From NCBI GenBank assembly GCA_031423155.1, contig JANPEZ010000058.1, positions 1 to 47,234 on the forward strand: DNA of 47,234 nucleotides, read 5' to 3'. The first letter of the stretch is position 1; the number at the start of each line of letters is the position of its first letter. Both the position numbers and the translations under genes were made by a program. The notes under the pieces are model-generated. The model worked only from the letters and a program-made list of their open reading frames with translations, did not search any database and was not told where the DNA came from. Shown here piece by piece: positions 8,086-16,563 of this stretch. Source of the stretch: JANPEZ01 sp031423155. Its GTDB lineage: Bacteria > Actinomycetota > UBA4738 > HRBIN12.

Positions 8086-9506
8086 CGAGACGCCACGACA
8101 CTTCGATGCCCCCCAACGCCGGCCGCAGCTGGTGGCTTCTGGATGCCCTGGCGGCCGAGCCCGGCGAGCCCTGTCCTCCTCTTTCCAAGGACACGACCGC
8201 CGATGTGGTGATCCTGGGCGGCGGTTACACGGGGATGTGGACGGCTCTCATGTTGAAGGAGCGCGACCCGGGCCTGGACGTTGTCGTTCTGGAACAAGAC
8301 ATCTGCGGGGGCGGGCCCAGCGGTCGCAACGGTGGGTTCCTTAACAGTTGGTGGAGCGGTCTCGGCGAGCTGTGCCAGAGGCTCGGGGACGAGAAGGCCT
8401 TGGCCCTCTGCCGCGCCGGGTCCGAGAGCGTGACGTCGATCGGACGTTTCTGTTCGGACAACGATGTCGACGCCTGGTTCATGTACGCGGGCGACCTGGG
8501 CGTCGCGGGCTCGAAGTCTCAGATGGGGGCGTGGGACGACAGCGTCGCCGCATCGAAGCGGATGGGTCTGGATCTGTTGCAGGAGCTGGACGCGGGGGCG
8601 CTGCGCAAGCGGGTCGATTCGCCGATGTTCCTCGGCGGGGTCTTCGATGCCGACGCTGCAACCGTGCAGCCGGCCCGACTGGCGCGCGGACTGAGGCGCG
8701 TTCTCCTGGAGAAGGGCGTTCGTATCCACGAGTTCACCCCGGTCACTCGCTTCGGCTCCGGTTCTCCTTGCGTTGCCGAAACGCCGAGCGGCGTTGTGCG
8801 AGCGGGAAGCGCCGTGATAGCGCTGAACGCCTGGGCGGCCGCATGGAAGAGGTTCCGCCGGGTCGTCATGGCACGCGGCTCCTACATCGTCCTGACCGAA
8901 CCCGCGCCCGAGAAACTCGAGCAGATCAACTGGACCGGAGGCGAAGGCGTTTGGGATTGCCGGGCATCCCTGCATTACCTGCGGACCACGCCCGACGGGC
9001 GGATCGCCTTCGGGATCGGAGGATTGCAGCCTGGATTAGCTAAGACGATCGGCCCTCGGTTCGCCTACGACGAGAGCGCCATACGCCTTGCGGCCCAGGA
9101 CCTGTGGATGATGTTCCCCTCGTTCAAGGATGTGCCGCTTGCCGCCGCCTGGGGAGGGCCCATCGACGTCGCCGGCCATCACATGCCCTTCTTCGGTTCG
9201 CTCGGCAGGAACGTGCACTACGGACTGGGCTTCACCGGCAACGGTGTCGGACCATGCCACCTGGGGGGCCGGATCCTGTCGGCGATGACCGTCGGGGCCG
9301 ATGAGCCGGAACTGATGTCGCTTCCGATCGTCACGGAGGAACCGATGAGGTTCCCGCCCGAGCCCTTCCGCTCGCCGGGGGCGATGATCGCCAACGGGGC
9401 CATCCGTCGCAAGGACGAAGCGGAGGACCGTGGAGAGGAACCCAGCCCGCTGGTCGACTTCGTCGCAAGACTCCCGCGGCGGCTCGGGTTCAACCTCGGG
9501 CCGTGA
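8082..9506 (+). CDS. FAD-dependent oxidoreductase, DAO family (paralog 2 of 3)
   Basis: A 474-residue paralog of the gene before it, with the same order of blocks: RSWWLLDALA, the FAD motif VVILGGGYTGMWTA (G46-G51), LEQDICGGGPSGRNGGF, a long middle with PARLARGLRR, LEQINWTGGEG and YLRTTPDGRIAF, then NVHYGLGFTGNGVG and the end RLPRRLGFNLGP. Its ATG overlaps the previous stop as ATGA, so translation is probably coupled. A second ATG at 8106 would begin just before the shared WW box and is a possible alternative start. Close similarity over the whole length indicates tandem duplication. Cofactor and fold are well supported; the substrate is unknown. Confidence 0.85.
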   Translation: MTRRHDTSMPPNAGRSWWLLDALAAEPGEPCPPLSKDTTADVVILGGGYTGMWTALMLKERDPGLDVVVLEQDICGGGPSGRNGGFLNSWWSGLGELCQRLGDEKALALCRAGSESVTSIGRFCSDNDVDAWFMYAGDLGVAGSKSQMGAWDDSVAASKRMGLDLLQELDAGALRKRVDSPMFLGGVFDADAATVQPARLARGLRRVLLEKGVRIHEFTPVTRFGSGSPCVAETPSGVVRAGSAVIALNAWAAAWKRFRRVVMARGSYIVLTEPAPEKLEQINWTGGEGVWDCRASLHYLRTTPDGRIAFGIGGLQPGLAKTIGPRFAYDESAIRLAAQDLWMMFPSFKDVPLAAAWGGPIDVAGHHMPFFGSLGRNVHYGLGFTGNGVGPCHLGGRILSAMTVGADEPELMSLPIVTEEPMRFPPEPFRSPGAMIANGAIRRKDEAEDRGEEPSPLVDFVARLPRRLGFNLGP

Positions 9507-10921
9507 ACCTGCCCCGCCCCGCGAACCGCTCCTGGTGGCTGGAGGAGGCCCTGGCCCTTCCGGAGTTCGCGGGCCCGGAGTGTCTACCGCTCCAAGGAGA
9601 GACGACGGCCGATGTCGTGATACTCGGCGGTGGCTACACCGGGATGTGGACGGCTTGGTTCCTGAAGGAGCGCGACCCTTCGCTCGACGTCGTGATCTTG
9701 GAGCAGGACATCAGCGGCGGCGGACCGAGCGGACGCAACGGCGGCTTCTGCAACGCCCTCTGGGAGGACGCCGACTTCCTCGTCGAGGCCCTGGGCGAGG
9801 ATCTCGCGCTCGAGACCGGCATGATCGCCGAACGCAGCATCGAGGACATCCGCACCTGGTGCCTCGATCACGGCGTGGACGCGTGGATCACGCCCGGGGG
9901 ACACGTCGGCGTGTCGGCCTCTCCGGCGCAGGATGACCTTTGGGTCTCGACAGTTCGAACCATGGAGAAGCTCGGCGTCGCCGAAGGCCGGATCGAGACG
10001 CTCACCGAGGAACAGGTCAGGTCGCGTTGCTTCTCGCCCGTCTTCCGCGCAGGGTCTTGGACGCCGCGCACGACGATCATCCAACCCGCCCGCCTCGCGC
10101 GCGGCTTGCGGAACGCGCTGATCGAGCGAGGCGTTCGTATCTACGAGAACTCCCCCGTTGCTCGGCTCCGCGGTGGTCCTCCCGTCGAAGCCCTCACCCC
10201 TTCAGGGAGCGTCACCGCCGGGCAGATGGTGCTCGGTCTGAACGCCTGGGCTTCGCAACTTGCTCCCTTCAAGCGGACCGTGATACCGAGGGCCTCCTAC
10301 ATCGTGATCACCGAGCCGGTGCCCGAGAAACTTGCCGAGATCAACTGGACCGGCGGCGAGGGGATCTTCGACTACCGAACCGCCCTTCACTACCTGCGCA
10401 CGACCCCCGACGGACGGCTCGCGTTCGGTGCCGGCGGCTCACGGGCGGGGATCGGGACGGGCCTGGGTCCTCGCTTGCGCTACGACGAGCGCTCGATCGA
10501 GCGGCTCGTCCACGACATGCTTCGGATGTTTCCCTCCTTCGAAGGTGTTGCGCTGGAGGCTGCATGGGGAGGCCCTATCGACGTCACAGGTTTACACCTC
10601 CCAACCTTCGGAACGCTCGGCTCGGGAAACGTGCACTACGGTCATGGGTACACCGGAGGGGGCGTGGGCCCGTGTCACATGGGAGGGCAGATCCTGTCCG
10701 GGCTGGTGCTGGGATCCGATGACGAGTACACGCGTCTGCCGTTGGTGGGGCTGCAACCACGTCGCTTCCCGCCCGAGCCGTTGCTGTCGGTCGGAGCCGC
10801 GATCACCCAAGAGGCGATCGTCCGCAAGGATGAAGCCGAGGACGAGGATCGGCGACCGAACATCGTGTTCGACCAGATCGCGAAGATGCCGCGGCGACTC
10901 GGCTACAACCTCGGACCGTAG
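9503..10921 (+). CDS. FAD-dependent oxidoreductase, DAO family (paralog 3 of 3)
   Basis: A 472-residue third paralog, starting with GTG inside a GTGA overlap with paralog 2. It has RSWWLEEALA, the FAD motif VVILGGGYTGMWTA (G42-G47) and NVHYGHGYTGGGVG near the end. It differs from the others in the FAD loop: EQDISGGGPSGRNGGF has Ser where both sisters have Cys. The segment after RNGGF (CNALWEDADF) also departs from theirs, as does the residue set around the catalytic face (NVHYGHGYTGGG rather than GLGYTGNG). This fits divergence in substrate. Its last 19 bases overlap the end of the convergent amidase gene. Confidence 0.85.
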   Translation: MNLPRPANRSWWLEEALALPEFAGPECLPLQGETTADVVILGGGYTGMWTAWFLKERDPSLDVVILEQDISGGGPSGRNGGFCNALWEDADFLVEALGEDLALETGMIAERSIEDIRTWCLDHGVDAWITPGGHVGVSASPAQDDLWVSTVRTMEKLGVAEGRIETLTEEQVRSRCFSPVFRAGSWTPRTTIIQPARLARGLRNALIERGVRIYENSPVARLRGGPPVEALTPSGSVTAGQMVLGLNAWASQLAPFKRTVIPRASYIVITEPVPEKLAEINWTGGEGIFDYRTALHYLRTTPDGRLAFGAGGSRAGIGTGLGPRLRYDERSIERLVHDMLRMFPSFEGVALEAAWGGPIDVTGLHLPTFGTLGSGNVHYGHGYTGGGVGPCHMGGQILSGLVLGSDDEYTRLPLVGLQPRRFPPEPLLSVGAAITQEAIVRKDEAEDEDRRPNIVFDQIAKMPRRLGYNLGP

Positions 10922-12291
10922 AACGGCTCGTAGCCGGGAGCCGACGAAGGCCAGGGCTGCGCCGCCTCCCAAGCGGCGCCCGCGGCCAGCACCATGTCGT
11001 CGGCCCAGCGCGGTCCGGTGATCTGAAGACCGAACGGAACTCCGTTGGCCGAAAGTCCCGCGGGAACCGATAGCGACGGGTGAGAGGTGATGTTCGTTAC
11101 CTGCGTGTTGTAGGCCTCCGAGTCGGTGCCCGGATGCTCTCGCCCGGGGGTACGACCGTCCGCCCAGAATCCCTCCACGCACATCGTCGGCGTCAGCAGG
11201 ATCGCGTCGGTGCCGAGCAGGTCGTCCAACTCCCGCGTGTACTCGAAGCGACGGCGCTTGGCAGTGACGTAGTCCTCCAACGAGAGCCTCAAGGCATGCT
11301 TCATAGCTCCCGCGAAGTTCGAGGAGAGCTTCTCCTTCTCTCGTTCGATGCTCTCGCGGCCCAGATGCGTCAGCTCTTCGACGCATGCGATCGTGACCCA
11401 ATCGTCGTCCGGGTTGTTGGGGCCGTCGGCCGGCCAGAGCGGAGGGATCGGCTCCACCGTAAGACCGGTAGCGGCCGCGAACGCCTCGACCGCCGTGTCG
11501 AATGACGCCCCAACACCTTCCGGCAAAGGTCCCCAATCCACGAAACGCGGCGCCGCCAACGCGCGGACAGGCCAGGCGTCCTCGCGCGCGACCCACGCGG
11601 CGGGTGCGGTCGGGTCCCCAGCAGCCGGTCCTCGCATGACGTTGAGGAGCAGCCGGACATCGGCGATCGAAACCGCCAGCGGCCCGTGAGTGGACATGTC
11701 CATCCACGAGGGCGCGGGGGTGCGGCCGATCATGCCTTGGGTCGGCTTCAAGCCCACCAGGCCGCAGAACGATGCCGGGATGCGGACCGAGCCGCCCCCG
11801 TCCGTCGCGGTGGCGATCGCGGCCATCCCGCTGATGAGCGCGGCGCCGGCTCCCCCACTGGAACCTCCCGGCGACCAGTCGGGAGCCCAGGGGTCGGCGG
11901 TGGCTCCGAACACCCTGTTGCTGGTGAAGCCCTCGAAGGCGAACTCGGGAACGTTCGTCTTGCCGATGACGATGGCGCCGGCGGCGCGGAGGCGCGCAAC
12001 CGCCGAAGAGTCTGCCGCCGCCGGTGCGGCCCCCGCGTACAGGAGGGAACCATGCGAGGTCGGGAGTCCGGCCGCATCCTCGGTGTCCTTCACGAGGAGC
12101 GGCAGACCCGCCAGTGGCCCGTCGTGGATGGTGTCGGCCTCCGCCAAGGCTTCCTCGACGGGCCTCTGCGAAACGACGGCGTTGATCAGCCCGTTATGCC
12201 GCTCGATCTTCTCGTACGCCGCAGCGACAAGATCACGCGCGCTCAACTCGCCCGCACGCACCGCGGCGGAAAGTTCGGCCAGCCCACTCAT
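10903..12291 (-). CDS. Amidase (amidase-signature family)
   Basis: A 462-residue hydrolase of the amidase-signature family, which cleaves carboxamides to acid and ammonia or amine. The Ser-cisSer-Lys triad is visible: K68 in LLVKDTEDA, S144 in PGGSSGGAGAA and S168 in DGGGSVRIPA. The ATG at 12291 overlaps the amidohydrolase stop as ATGA. I use it rather than an upstream in-frame ATG at 12423, which lies within the neighbouring gene. GatA is unlikely because no gatB or gatC is near. It is probably cotranscribed with the amidohydrolase, and the two could act in sequence on an amide or peptide-like compound; this is inference. Confidence 0.9.
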   Translation of the reverse strand: MSGLAELSAAVRAGELSARDLVAAAYEKIERHNGLINAVVSQRPVEEALAEADTIHDGPLAGLPLLVKDTEDAAGLPTSHGSLLYAGAAPAAADSSAVARLRAAGAIVIGKTNVPEFAFEGFTSNRVFGATADPWAPDWSPGGSSGGAGAALISGMAAIATATDGGGSVRIPASFCGLVGLKPTQGMIGRTPAPSWMDMSTHGPLAVSIADVRLLLNVMRGPAAGDPTAPAAWVAREDAWPVRALAAPRFVDWGPLPEGVGASFDTAVEAFAAATGLTVEPIPPLWPADGPNNPDDDWVTIACVEELTHLGRESIEREKEKLSSNFAGAMKHALRLSLEDYVTAKRRRFEYTRELDDLLGTDAILLTPTMCVEGFWADGRTPGREHPGTDSEAYNTQVTNITSHPSLSVPAGLSANGVPFGLQITGPRWADDMVLAAGAAWEAAQPWPSSAPGYEPFYGPRL

Positions 12292-13484
12292 ACGGCTCGG
12301 ACGCCGTCCTTCCAGACTTGGCGGACCCGGTCCTTCAACGTAGAGAAGTCGAACGGATCGCCCTCGACGACCACAACGTCGGCGATCTTGCCCGGTTCCA
12401 AGGCTCCGAGCCGGTCGTCCCATCCCATGAGCTCCGCGGCATTCGACGTAGCCGCGCGAAGTGCCTGCGCCGGCGTGAAGCCGCTCTCCGCCATCAGCTC
12501 GAGCTCCCGCAGGTTCGTGCCGTGCGGCGCCACCGGGCAGTCCGTCCCCATCGCGACCTTCACGCCTGCCTCAGCCGCGCGGCTGAACGCGTCAAGCTCC
12601 GGCCGTCCCAACGAACGCATCTTCGCGCGCACGGCTTGCGACACCGCCGGGTTGTTCGCTATCTCCTCGGTGGTGTCGCCGGCCGTCAGCGTCGGGACGA
12701 GCCAGGTCCCGCGCTCGAGCATCAGCGAGATGGCCTCATCGTCCAGGTACGTCCCGTGTTCGATCGAACGCACGCCAGCGCGTACCGCGCGCTTGATCCC
12801 CTCGGCGCCGTGCGCGTGCGACATCACCCAACGATCCAGATCCGCCGCGGTTTCGACGATCGCGCTCAATTCTTCTTCGGTGAAATTCGGTTGTTTGGGA
12901 TCGTCGCCCGGCGAGAGGAACCCGCCCGAAGAGGCGATCTTGATGACGTCGGCGCCCGCGCGGATCAGTTCTCTGACCTTGCGCGCAACGCCGTCTACAC
13001 CGTCGGCGACGCCGCTCGGCATGCCCGGGTACTCGACCCCCCAAGGCCCGACCCCTCCGCTCGGCAGCCACGCGTCGGCATGCCCGCCGGTCATCGAGAT
13101 CATCTGAACACTGATCTGCATCCGAGGCCCGGGGAACGCACCCTCGGCGACGGCGGCCCGAAGGCCCGCGTCAGCGCCCGCCGCATCGCGCACGCTCGTG
13201 ATCCCCAGAGCCAGCGTTCTCATGCAGTTCTCCGCCATCCGGAAGAACGAGAGCGAGAAGGGCGCGTTCATCACAGCGGCTTCATCGAAGTCCTCGTAGC
13301 GCATCGCCAGGTGAACGTGGCAGTCGAAAAGGCCTGGTAGCAGCGCCATGCCGGCGCACTCGACGGCCTCGTCGCCGTCGAGACCCGGGCCCACATCGAC
13401 GATCCGGCCGCCTTCGATAACGACATCGGCGTCGGCGAGCCCGGTCCCGTCGAAGACCCGCCCGCCGGCGAAGATCGTCCGCAT
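12288..13484 (-). CDS. Metal-dependent amidohydrolase (imidazolonepropionase/prolidase-like)
   Basis: A 398-residue amidohydrolase-superfamily enzyme with a TIM-barrel metal site. The first ligands are H56 and H58 in GLFDCHVHL. A lysine in GADVIKIASSGG is placed like the carbamylated bridging lysine. Later ligands sit in VMSHAHG and SIEHGTYLDD, and the catalytic aspartate in VAMGTDCPVAPHG. Members hydrolyse cyclic amides or the C-terminal bond of dipeptides such as Xaa-Pro or Xaa-Arg; the substrate here is open. The start ATG at 13484 has GGGAGGG seven bases upstream; a more distal ATG at 13514 is less well placed. It leads the operon with the amidase and diverges from the acyl-CoA dehydrogenase. 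Confidence 0.88.
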   Translation of the reverse strand: MRTIFAGGRVFDGTGLADADVVIEGGRIVDVGPGLDGDEAVECAGMALLPGLFDCHVHLAMRYEDFDEAAVMNAPFSLSFFRMAENCMRTLALGITSVRDAAGADAGLRAAVAEGAFPGPRMQISVQMISMTGGHADAWLPSGGVGPWGVEYPGMPSGVADGVDGVARKVRELIRAGADVIKIASSGGFLSPGDDPKQPNFTEEELSAIVETAADLDRWVMSHAHGAEGIKRAVRAGVRSIEHGTYLDDEAISLMLERGTWLVPTLTAGDTTEEIANNPAVSQAVRAKMRSLGRPELDAFSRAAEAGVKVAMGTDCPVAPHGTNLRELELMAESGFTPAQALRAATSNAAELMGWDDRLGALEPGKIADVVVVEGDPFDFSTLKDRVRQVWKDGVRAV

Positions 13485-13553
13485 CCGATTCCCTCCCTCG
13501 AGCCCTGGAGCCATAGACTCCGGGCATCCGCCCCGAACCGGGAGAGCCTACCG

Positions 13554-14732
13554 ATGGACATGCGACTAAGTCGAGCCGACCGCGAACTGCAGCAGAAGGC
13601 TCGAGACTTCACCGACCAGATCCTCGTCCCCCTTGAAGACGAATGCGAGGAGAACGACGGCCTCACCCCCGCCAGCCACGCAACCGCCAAGCAAGCGGTC
13701 ATCGACTGGGACTTCGGCGCCATCAACCACGAGATCTCGGACGGTGGCGGCGGCTTCGACACCTTCCAGGTGATGCTCGTCGAGGAGCCGTGGGGCCGCG
13801 CCACCGGCGCCCTCTGGGATATCCCATGGCGTCCCTCGATCCCGCTCGCTATAGGAACCGAGCTGCAGAAGGACGAGTACCTCCGCCCCGCCTGCCGCGG
13901 TGATCGCCGAGATGCCTACGCGATCACCGAGGAGAACGCCGGCAGCGACCCCGGCATGGTCGAGACCACGGCGATACGCGACGGCGACGACTGGGTCCTG
14001 AACGGAACCAAGTGGCACGTTACGTCCGGCGACGTGGCGGACTTCTTCCTGGTGCACGCCCACGTCGACGGCGACGCGTCCAAGCCGACCGTGTTCATGG
14101 TGGACAAGGACCTGCCCGGAGTCGAACTGGTCCGCACTCCCAAGTACATGCACACGTTCGTCTTCGAGCATCCGATCTTCAAGTTCAACGACGTCCGAGT
14201 CGGCGAAGACAAGGTCCTCGGTGAGATAGGCGGTGGCTACGAGCTGACCAAAGACTGGTTCGTCGAGGAGCGCCTGATGATCGGCGCGCGAACGATCGGC
14301 GCATCCGGCAGGGCGCTCGAGCTGTCGCTGGAGTTCGCCAAACGCCGCGAACAGTTCGGCAAGCCCCTAGTCGCCTTCCAAGCGATCGAGTTCATGCTGG
14401 CGGACATGGCCGCCGAGATCATGGCCGCCAAGTCGATGCTCTACCGCGTCTGCTGGCAGGCCGCGCGAGGCGGCACCACCCGCAAGGAACTGCACGCCTT
14501 GGCCTCAGCCGTGAAGCTGGTCTGCAGCGAAACTGCCGGCCGAGTCATCGACAAGGCCGTCCAGATCCACGGAGGCCGCGGCTACATGCGCGAACAGCCG
14601 GTCGAGCGCCTGTACCGCGAACTGCGGGTCGACCGCATCTGGGAGGGCACCTCCGAGATCCAGCGAGTGGTCATCGGCAACGAGCTGCGCAAACGGGGTG
14701 CGGGCGCCTACACGGGCTGGCCCACGGAGTAG
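13554..14732 (+). CDS. Acyl-CoA dehydrogenase family protein
   Basis: A 392-residue FAD enzyme that introduces an alpha-beta double bond into an acyl-CoA. The middle domain has YAITEENAGSDPG, binding flavin and substrate, and LNGTKWHVTSGDVADF. The C-terminal helical domain contains the RREQFGKPLVAFQAIEF signature and QIHGGRGYMREQPVERLYR. The catalytic base is E364 in RIWEGTSEIQR, the position used by short- and medium-chain enzymes. ATG at 13554 follows GGGAGAG; a second ATG two codons on is an alternative. No electron-transfer flavoprotein or thiolase gene is nearby. It diverges from the amidohydrolase operon over 69 bases. Chain-length specificity cannot be read. Confidence 0.92.
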   Translation: MDMRLSRADRELQQKARDFTDQILVPLEDECEENDGLTPASHATAKQAVIDWDFGAINHEISDGGGGFDTFQVMLVEEPWGRATGALWDIPWRPSIPLAIGTELQKDEYLRPACRGDRRDAYAITEENAGSDPGMVETTAIRDGDDWVLNGTKWHVTSGDVADFFLVHAHVDGDASKPTVFMVDKDLPGVELVRTPKYMHTFVFEHPIFKFNDVRVGEDKVLGEIGGGYELTKDWFVEERLMIGARTIGASGRALELSLEFAKRREQFGKPLVAFQAIEFMLADMAAEIMAAKSMLYRVCWQAARGGTTRKELHALASAVKLVCSETAGRVIDKAVQIHGGRGYMREQPVERLYRELRVDRIWEGTSEIQRVVIGNELRKRGAGAYTGWPTE

Positions 14733-14773
14733 GTGGCGTGCGGGTGTCTTCCCGGGCGTGCCCCTCCCGCAAC

Positions 14774-14827
14774 TCATCAGGAACCTGACGTCATCGACCG
14801 CGGAGAAGGTCATCAGCTTCCTGATGA
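14774..14827. terminator. Inverted repeats between convergent genes; possible terminator
   Basis: The 139-base convergent gap 14733-14871 holds two overlapping inverted repeats. TCATCAGGAA (14774-14783) matches TTCCTGATGA (14818-14827). More tightly, TCATCAG (14810-14816) pairs with CTGATGA (14821-14827) around a CTTC loop. A 3-prime hairpin serving both strands is plausible. There is no T-run, so intrinsic termination is uncertain. Confidence 0.35.
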
Positions 14828-14871
14828 AAGCCGGACGCCGACCCGCGATCGCCGCACCGCCGCGGCAGTGC

Positions 14872-15609
14872 CTATTCGTAAGTCATGGACACCGTCGCCG
14901 TCGCCTGCATGGTGATGCCTCCCGGCGGGAACTGATCCGCGGTGAGGCCCTCGGCGGATATCTCCATCGACATCGGGCCCGTAGAGGTGGTCTTCAGCAG
15001 CTTCTGATCTGCGATATCTATCCAGCTGGTGACCTCGCTGGACACCTCACCGGTGTAGACGAAGGTTGTGTTCGCGGACAGTTGGTCCGCGGGTATGCCC
15101 ATCAGCTCCGCGATCTCCTCGACCCCGACGGTCATCTCGAACGAGAAGTCGGTCGTAGTCTTAACGACAGCGGCCTCAACGGCACCGAATATCTCGTTAC
15201 GCAAGTACGACCCATGAGCCGTGTAGGACATGTCGTTGCCGTAGACGACCACCTCGACCCTCTTGCTCCAGGTGTCGCCGGGTTCTACAGGCCCGTCCGG
15301 CAGGATCGCCGACAGGTGGTCGGCACTCACCTGACTGGGTCCGCCGGTGCCTGCGGAGAAGATCGTCGAGCCGTCCGCGGAGATGACCCGGCCGTCCTGC
15401 GTCATGCGGAACGTCACCAACGGCATGTCGCCCACTGGGACGGCCTGCCCACTCACGGTCATCTCCCCCCCGGTAAAGGACTCCTCGATCGTGGCGATGC
15501 CGTCCGCATCTACCGAAACGACCTTCATCTCGACGTGGGCGGACGTGTTCACATCGAGAGGTATCTCCGTGGCTCCGATAGTCATGGATCCGGTCACCTG
15601 CATGGCCAT
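14872..15609 (-). CDS. C-terminal part of an amber-interrupted membrane-anchored protein
   Basis: A 245-residue open segment of predicted beta-rich, extracytoplasmic character. Reading from the ATG at 15609, it has no signal peptide of its own. It lies in exactly the same frame as the small membrane-anchored segment upstream, separated by TAG plus five sense codons reading TQRFH. Together they would give one continuous protein of about 311 residues: cytoplasmic tail, one membrane helix and this outer domain. Recurrent threonine-rich strands and the EPGDTWSKRVEV block recall DUF6263-like exported proteins, but I cannot confirm the family. Whether it is translated is open: an AGGAGGG lies about 18 bases before this ATG, which is long for a ribosome site. 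Confidence 0.6.
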   Translation of the reverse strand: MAMQVTGSMTIGATEIPLDVNTSAHVEMKVVSVDADGIATIEESFTGGEMTVSGQAVPVGDMPLVTFRMTQDGRVISADGSTIFSAGTGGPSQVSADHLSAILPDGPVEPGDTWSKRVEVVVYGNDMSYTAHGSYLRNEIFGAVEAAVVKTTTDFSFEMTVGVEEIAELMGIPADQLSANTTFVYTGEVSSEVTSWIDIADQKLLKTTSTGPMSMEISAEGLTADQFPPGGITMQATATVSMTYE

Positions 15610-15624
15610 GTGGAATCGCTGTGT

Positions 15625-15627
15625 CTA
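15625..15627 (-). other. In-frame amber (TAG) codon interrupting a gene
   Basis: On the minus strand the codons read GGT TAG ACA CAG CGA TTC CAC ATG. Both sides stay in one frame with no other stop from 15807 to the true TAG stop at 14872. TAG ends several intact genes here (for example thrC and the phosphoesterase), so general recoding of TAG is not supported. Confidence 0.85.
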
Positions 15628-15807
15628 ACCCTCCTGGAATGAGAGCGCGAGAGCGGTTCCGCTCCCGCCCCCGAAAACCATGTAGGCGGCGACGGCAAGG
15701 GCCACGACGATCGCACCGAGCACAGCGAACATCCCTTTCCGCGACTTTCGCACGGGCTCCGCGGGGATCGGCACTTCGGGGGTCGGAGGACTGATCTCAT
15801 CGCTCAC
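15625..15807 (-). CDS. N-terminal part of the same protein (cytoplasmic tail plus membrane helix)
   Basis: A 60-residue segment: a proline-rich acidic tail, the basic stretch RKSRKG, a membrane helix at about residues 26-47 and a short outer stretch ending in FQEG. It starts with GTG at 15807 behind a strong GGGAGGA. The stop is TAG at 15625-15627, after which the frame continues into the 245-residue domain. Alone it would be a tail-anchored-like peptide of unknown use. It reads best as the anchor of the longer protein, interrupted by one nonsense change; CAG to TAG is a single C-to-T step. A real short gene is less likely. Confidence 0.6.
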   Translation of the reverse strand: MSDEISPPTPEVPIPAEPVRKSRKGMFAVLGAIVVALAVAAYMVFGGGSGTALALSFQEG

Positions 15808-15834
15808 GTGGGTCCTCCCTCGGATCTATCGGCT

Positions 15835-16512
15835 TTAGGTCCCATCTAAGCAGCCGGCGTTCTCCGCGGGAAGGCCCGGGATCGTCAGACCCGCGCCGCC
15901 TTCCACGAAGTCGTACTCGATGCCGGTCCACATGCCGGGAAGACGTGGAACGACTCGCGGCACGGTGTCGGACTCGTCGTATTGGAAACCGCGCCAGTCG
16001 GGCGAGGAGAAACCGCTCGTGTCGTAGGGCGCTATCGCGGACAGGCCCCGGCCGAACCTCCTCGTCTCGACGAGGAAGCGGCCCTGGAAGGTGATGTCGT
16101 TCTCGGCGTAGAGCTTGATGTACCAGCGCTGAATCTCGAGTAGATACCCCTTGTCGGAGGGCGGAGACTCCGGGCCCGTGAAGTACCTCAGGTCGACTAC
16201 TACCAGCGGACCCTTCACGCCGGTCGCGCGCCGGAGGATGCCGATGGGGTCGGTGTAGAGCGGAGCGGAAGCGTCGGGAGTCATCCAGCCCTTAGTGCAG
16301 GTGTCGCTCGGTGCTCCCTCGGTCGGTGGCTTCTTCGGTGGAAGGGCCGCTGGTGTCGGCGAGACCTGCGACGGGCTCACGCTCGCCGGGGAGGCCGTCG
16401 AGGGCACACCCGATCCCGGCGCTTGAAGCGGCCCCGGGGTCGAAGACGAGCCGCTCCTGCATGCCGCTAGCAGCAACAACGCCGCCGCCGCGAACCCTCT
16501 CCAGTTCCTCAT
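15835..16512 (-). CDS. Putative lipoprotein of unknown function
   Basis: A 225-residue exported protein. The N-terminus is a lipoprotein signal ending in LLLLAAC with Cys18 as the lipidated residue. A Ser/Pro/Thr/Ala-rich linker to about residue 65 follows, typical of a cell-wall-spanning spacer. The remaining 160 residues form a compact domain with two widely spaced cysteines (in SDTCTKGW and ENAGCLDG) that could form a disulfide. I do not recognise the domain. The frame stays open far upstream to 17508, but that part is antisense to the phosphoesterase gene; the ATG at 16512 is chosen because it begins the signal peptide. It ends 27 bases before the amber-interrupted gene begins, and both are envelope proteins. 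Confidence 0.75.
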   Translation of the reverse strand: MRNWRGFAAAALLLLAACRSGSSSTPGPLQAPGSGVPSTASPASVSPSQVSPTPAALPPKKPPTEGAPSDTCTKGWMTPDASAPLYTDPIGILRRATGVKGPLVVVDLRYFTGPESPPSDKGYLLEIQRWYIKLYAENDITFQGRFLVETRRFGRGLSAIAPYDTSGFSSPDWRGFQYDESDTVPRVVPRLPGMWTGIEYDFVEGGAGLTIPGLPAENAGCLDGT

Positions 16513-16563
16513 AGACGCGCCGAGGATACCGACCGGCGACTTCCTTGGTAGAAGTATTGGCCC

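Noticed and set aside
13502..13525. Imperfect inverted repeat between amidohydrolase and acyl-CoA dehydrogenase genes
   Set aside because: Arms of four plus four bases with a bulge; too weak to call an operator.
15625..15627. Genome-wide recoding of TAG as a sense codon
   Set aside because: TAG is the plausible true stop of thrC, the permease, the phosphoesterase, the SDR and others in this window.
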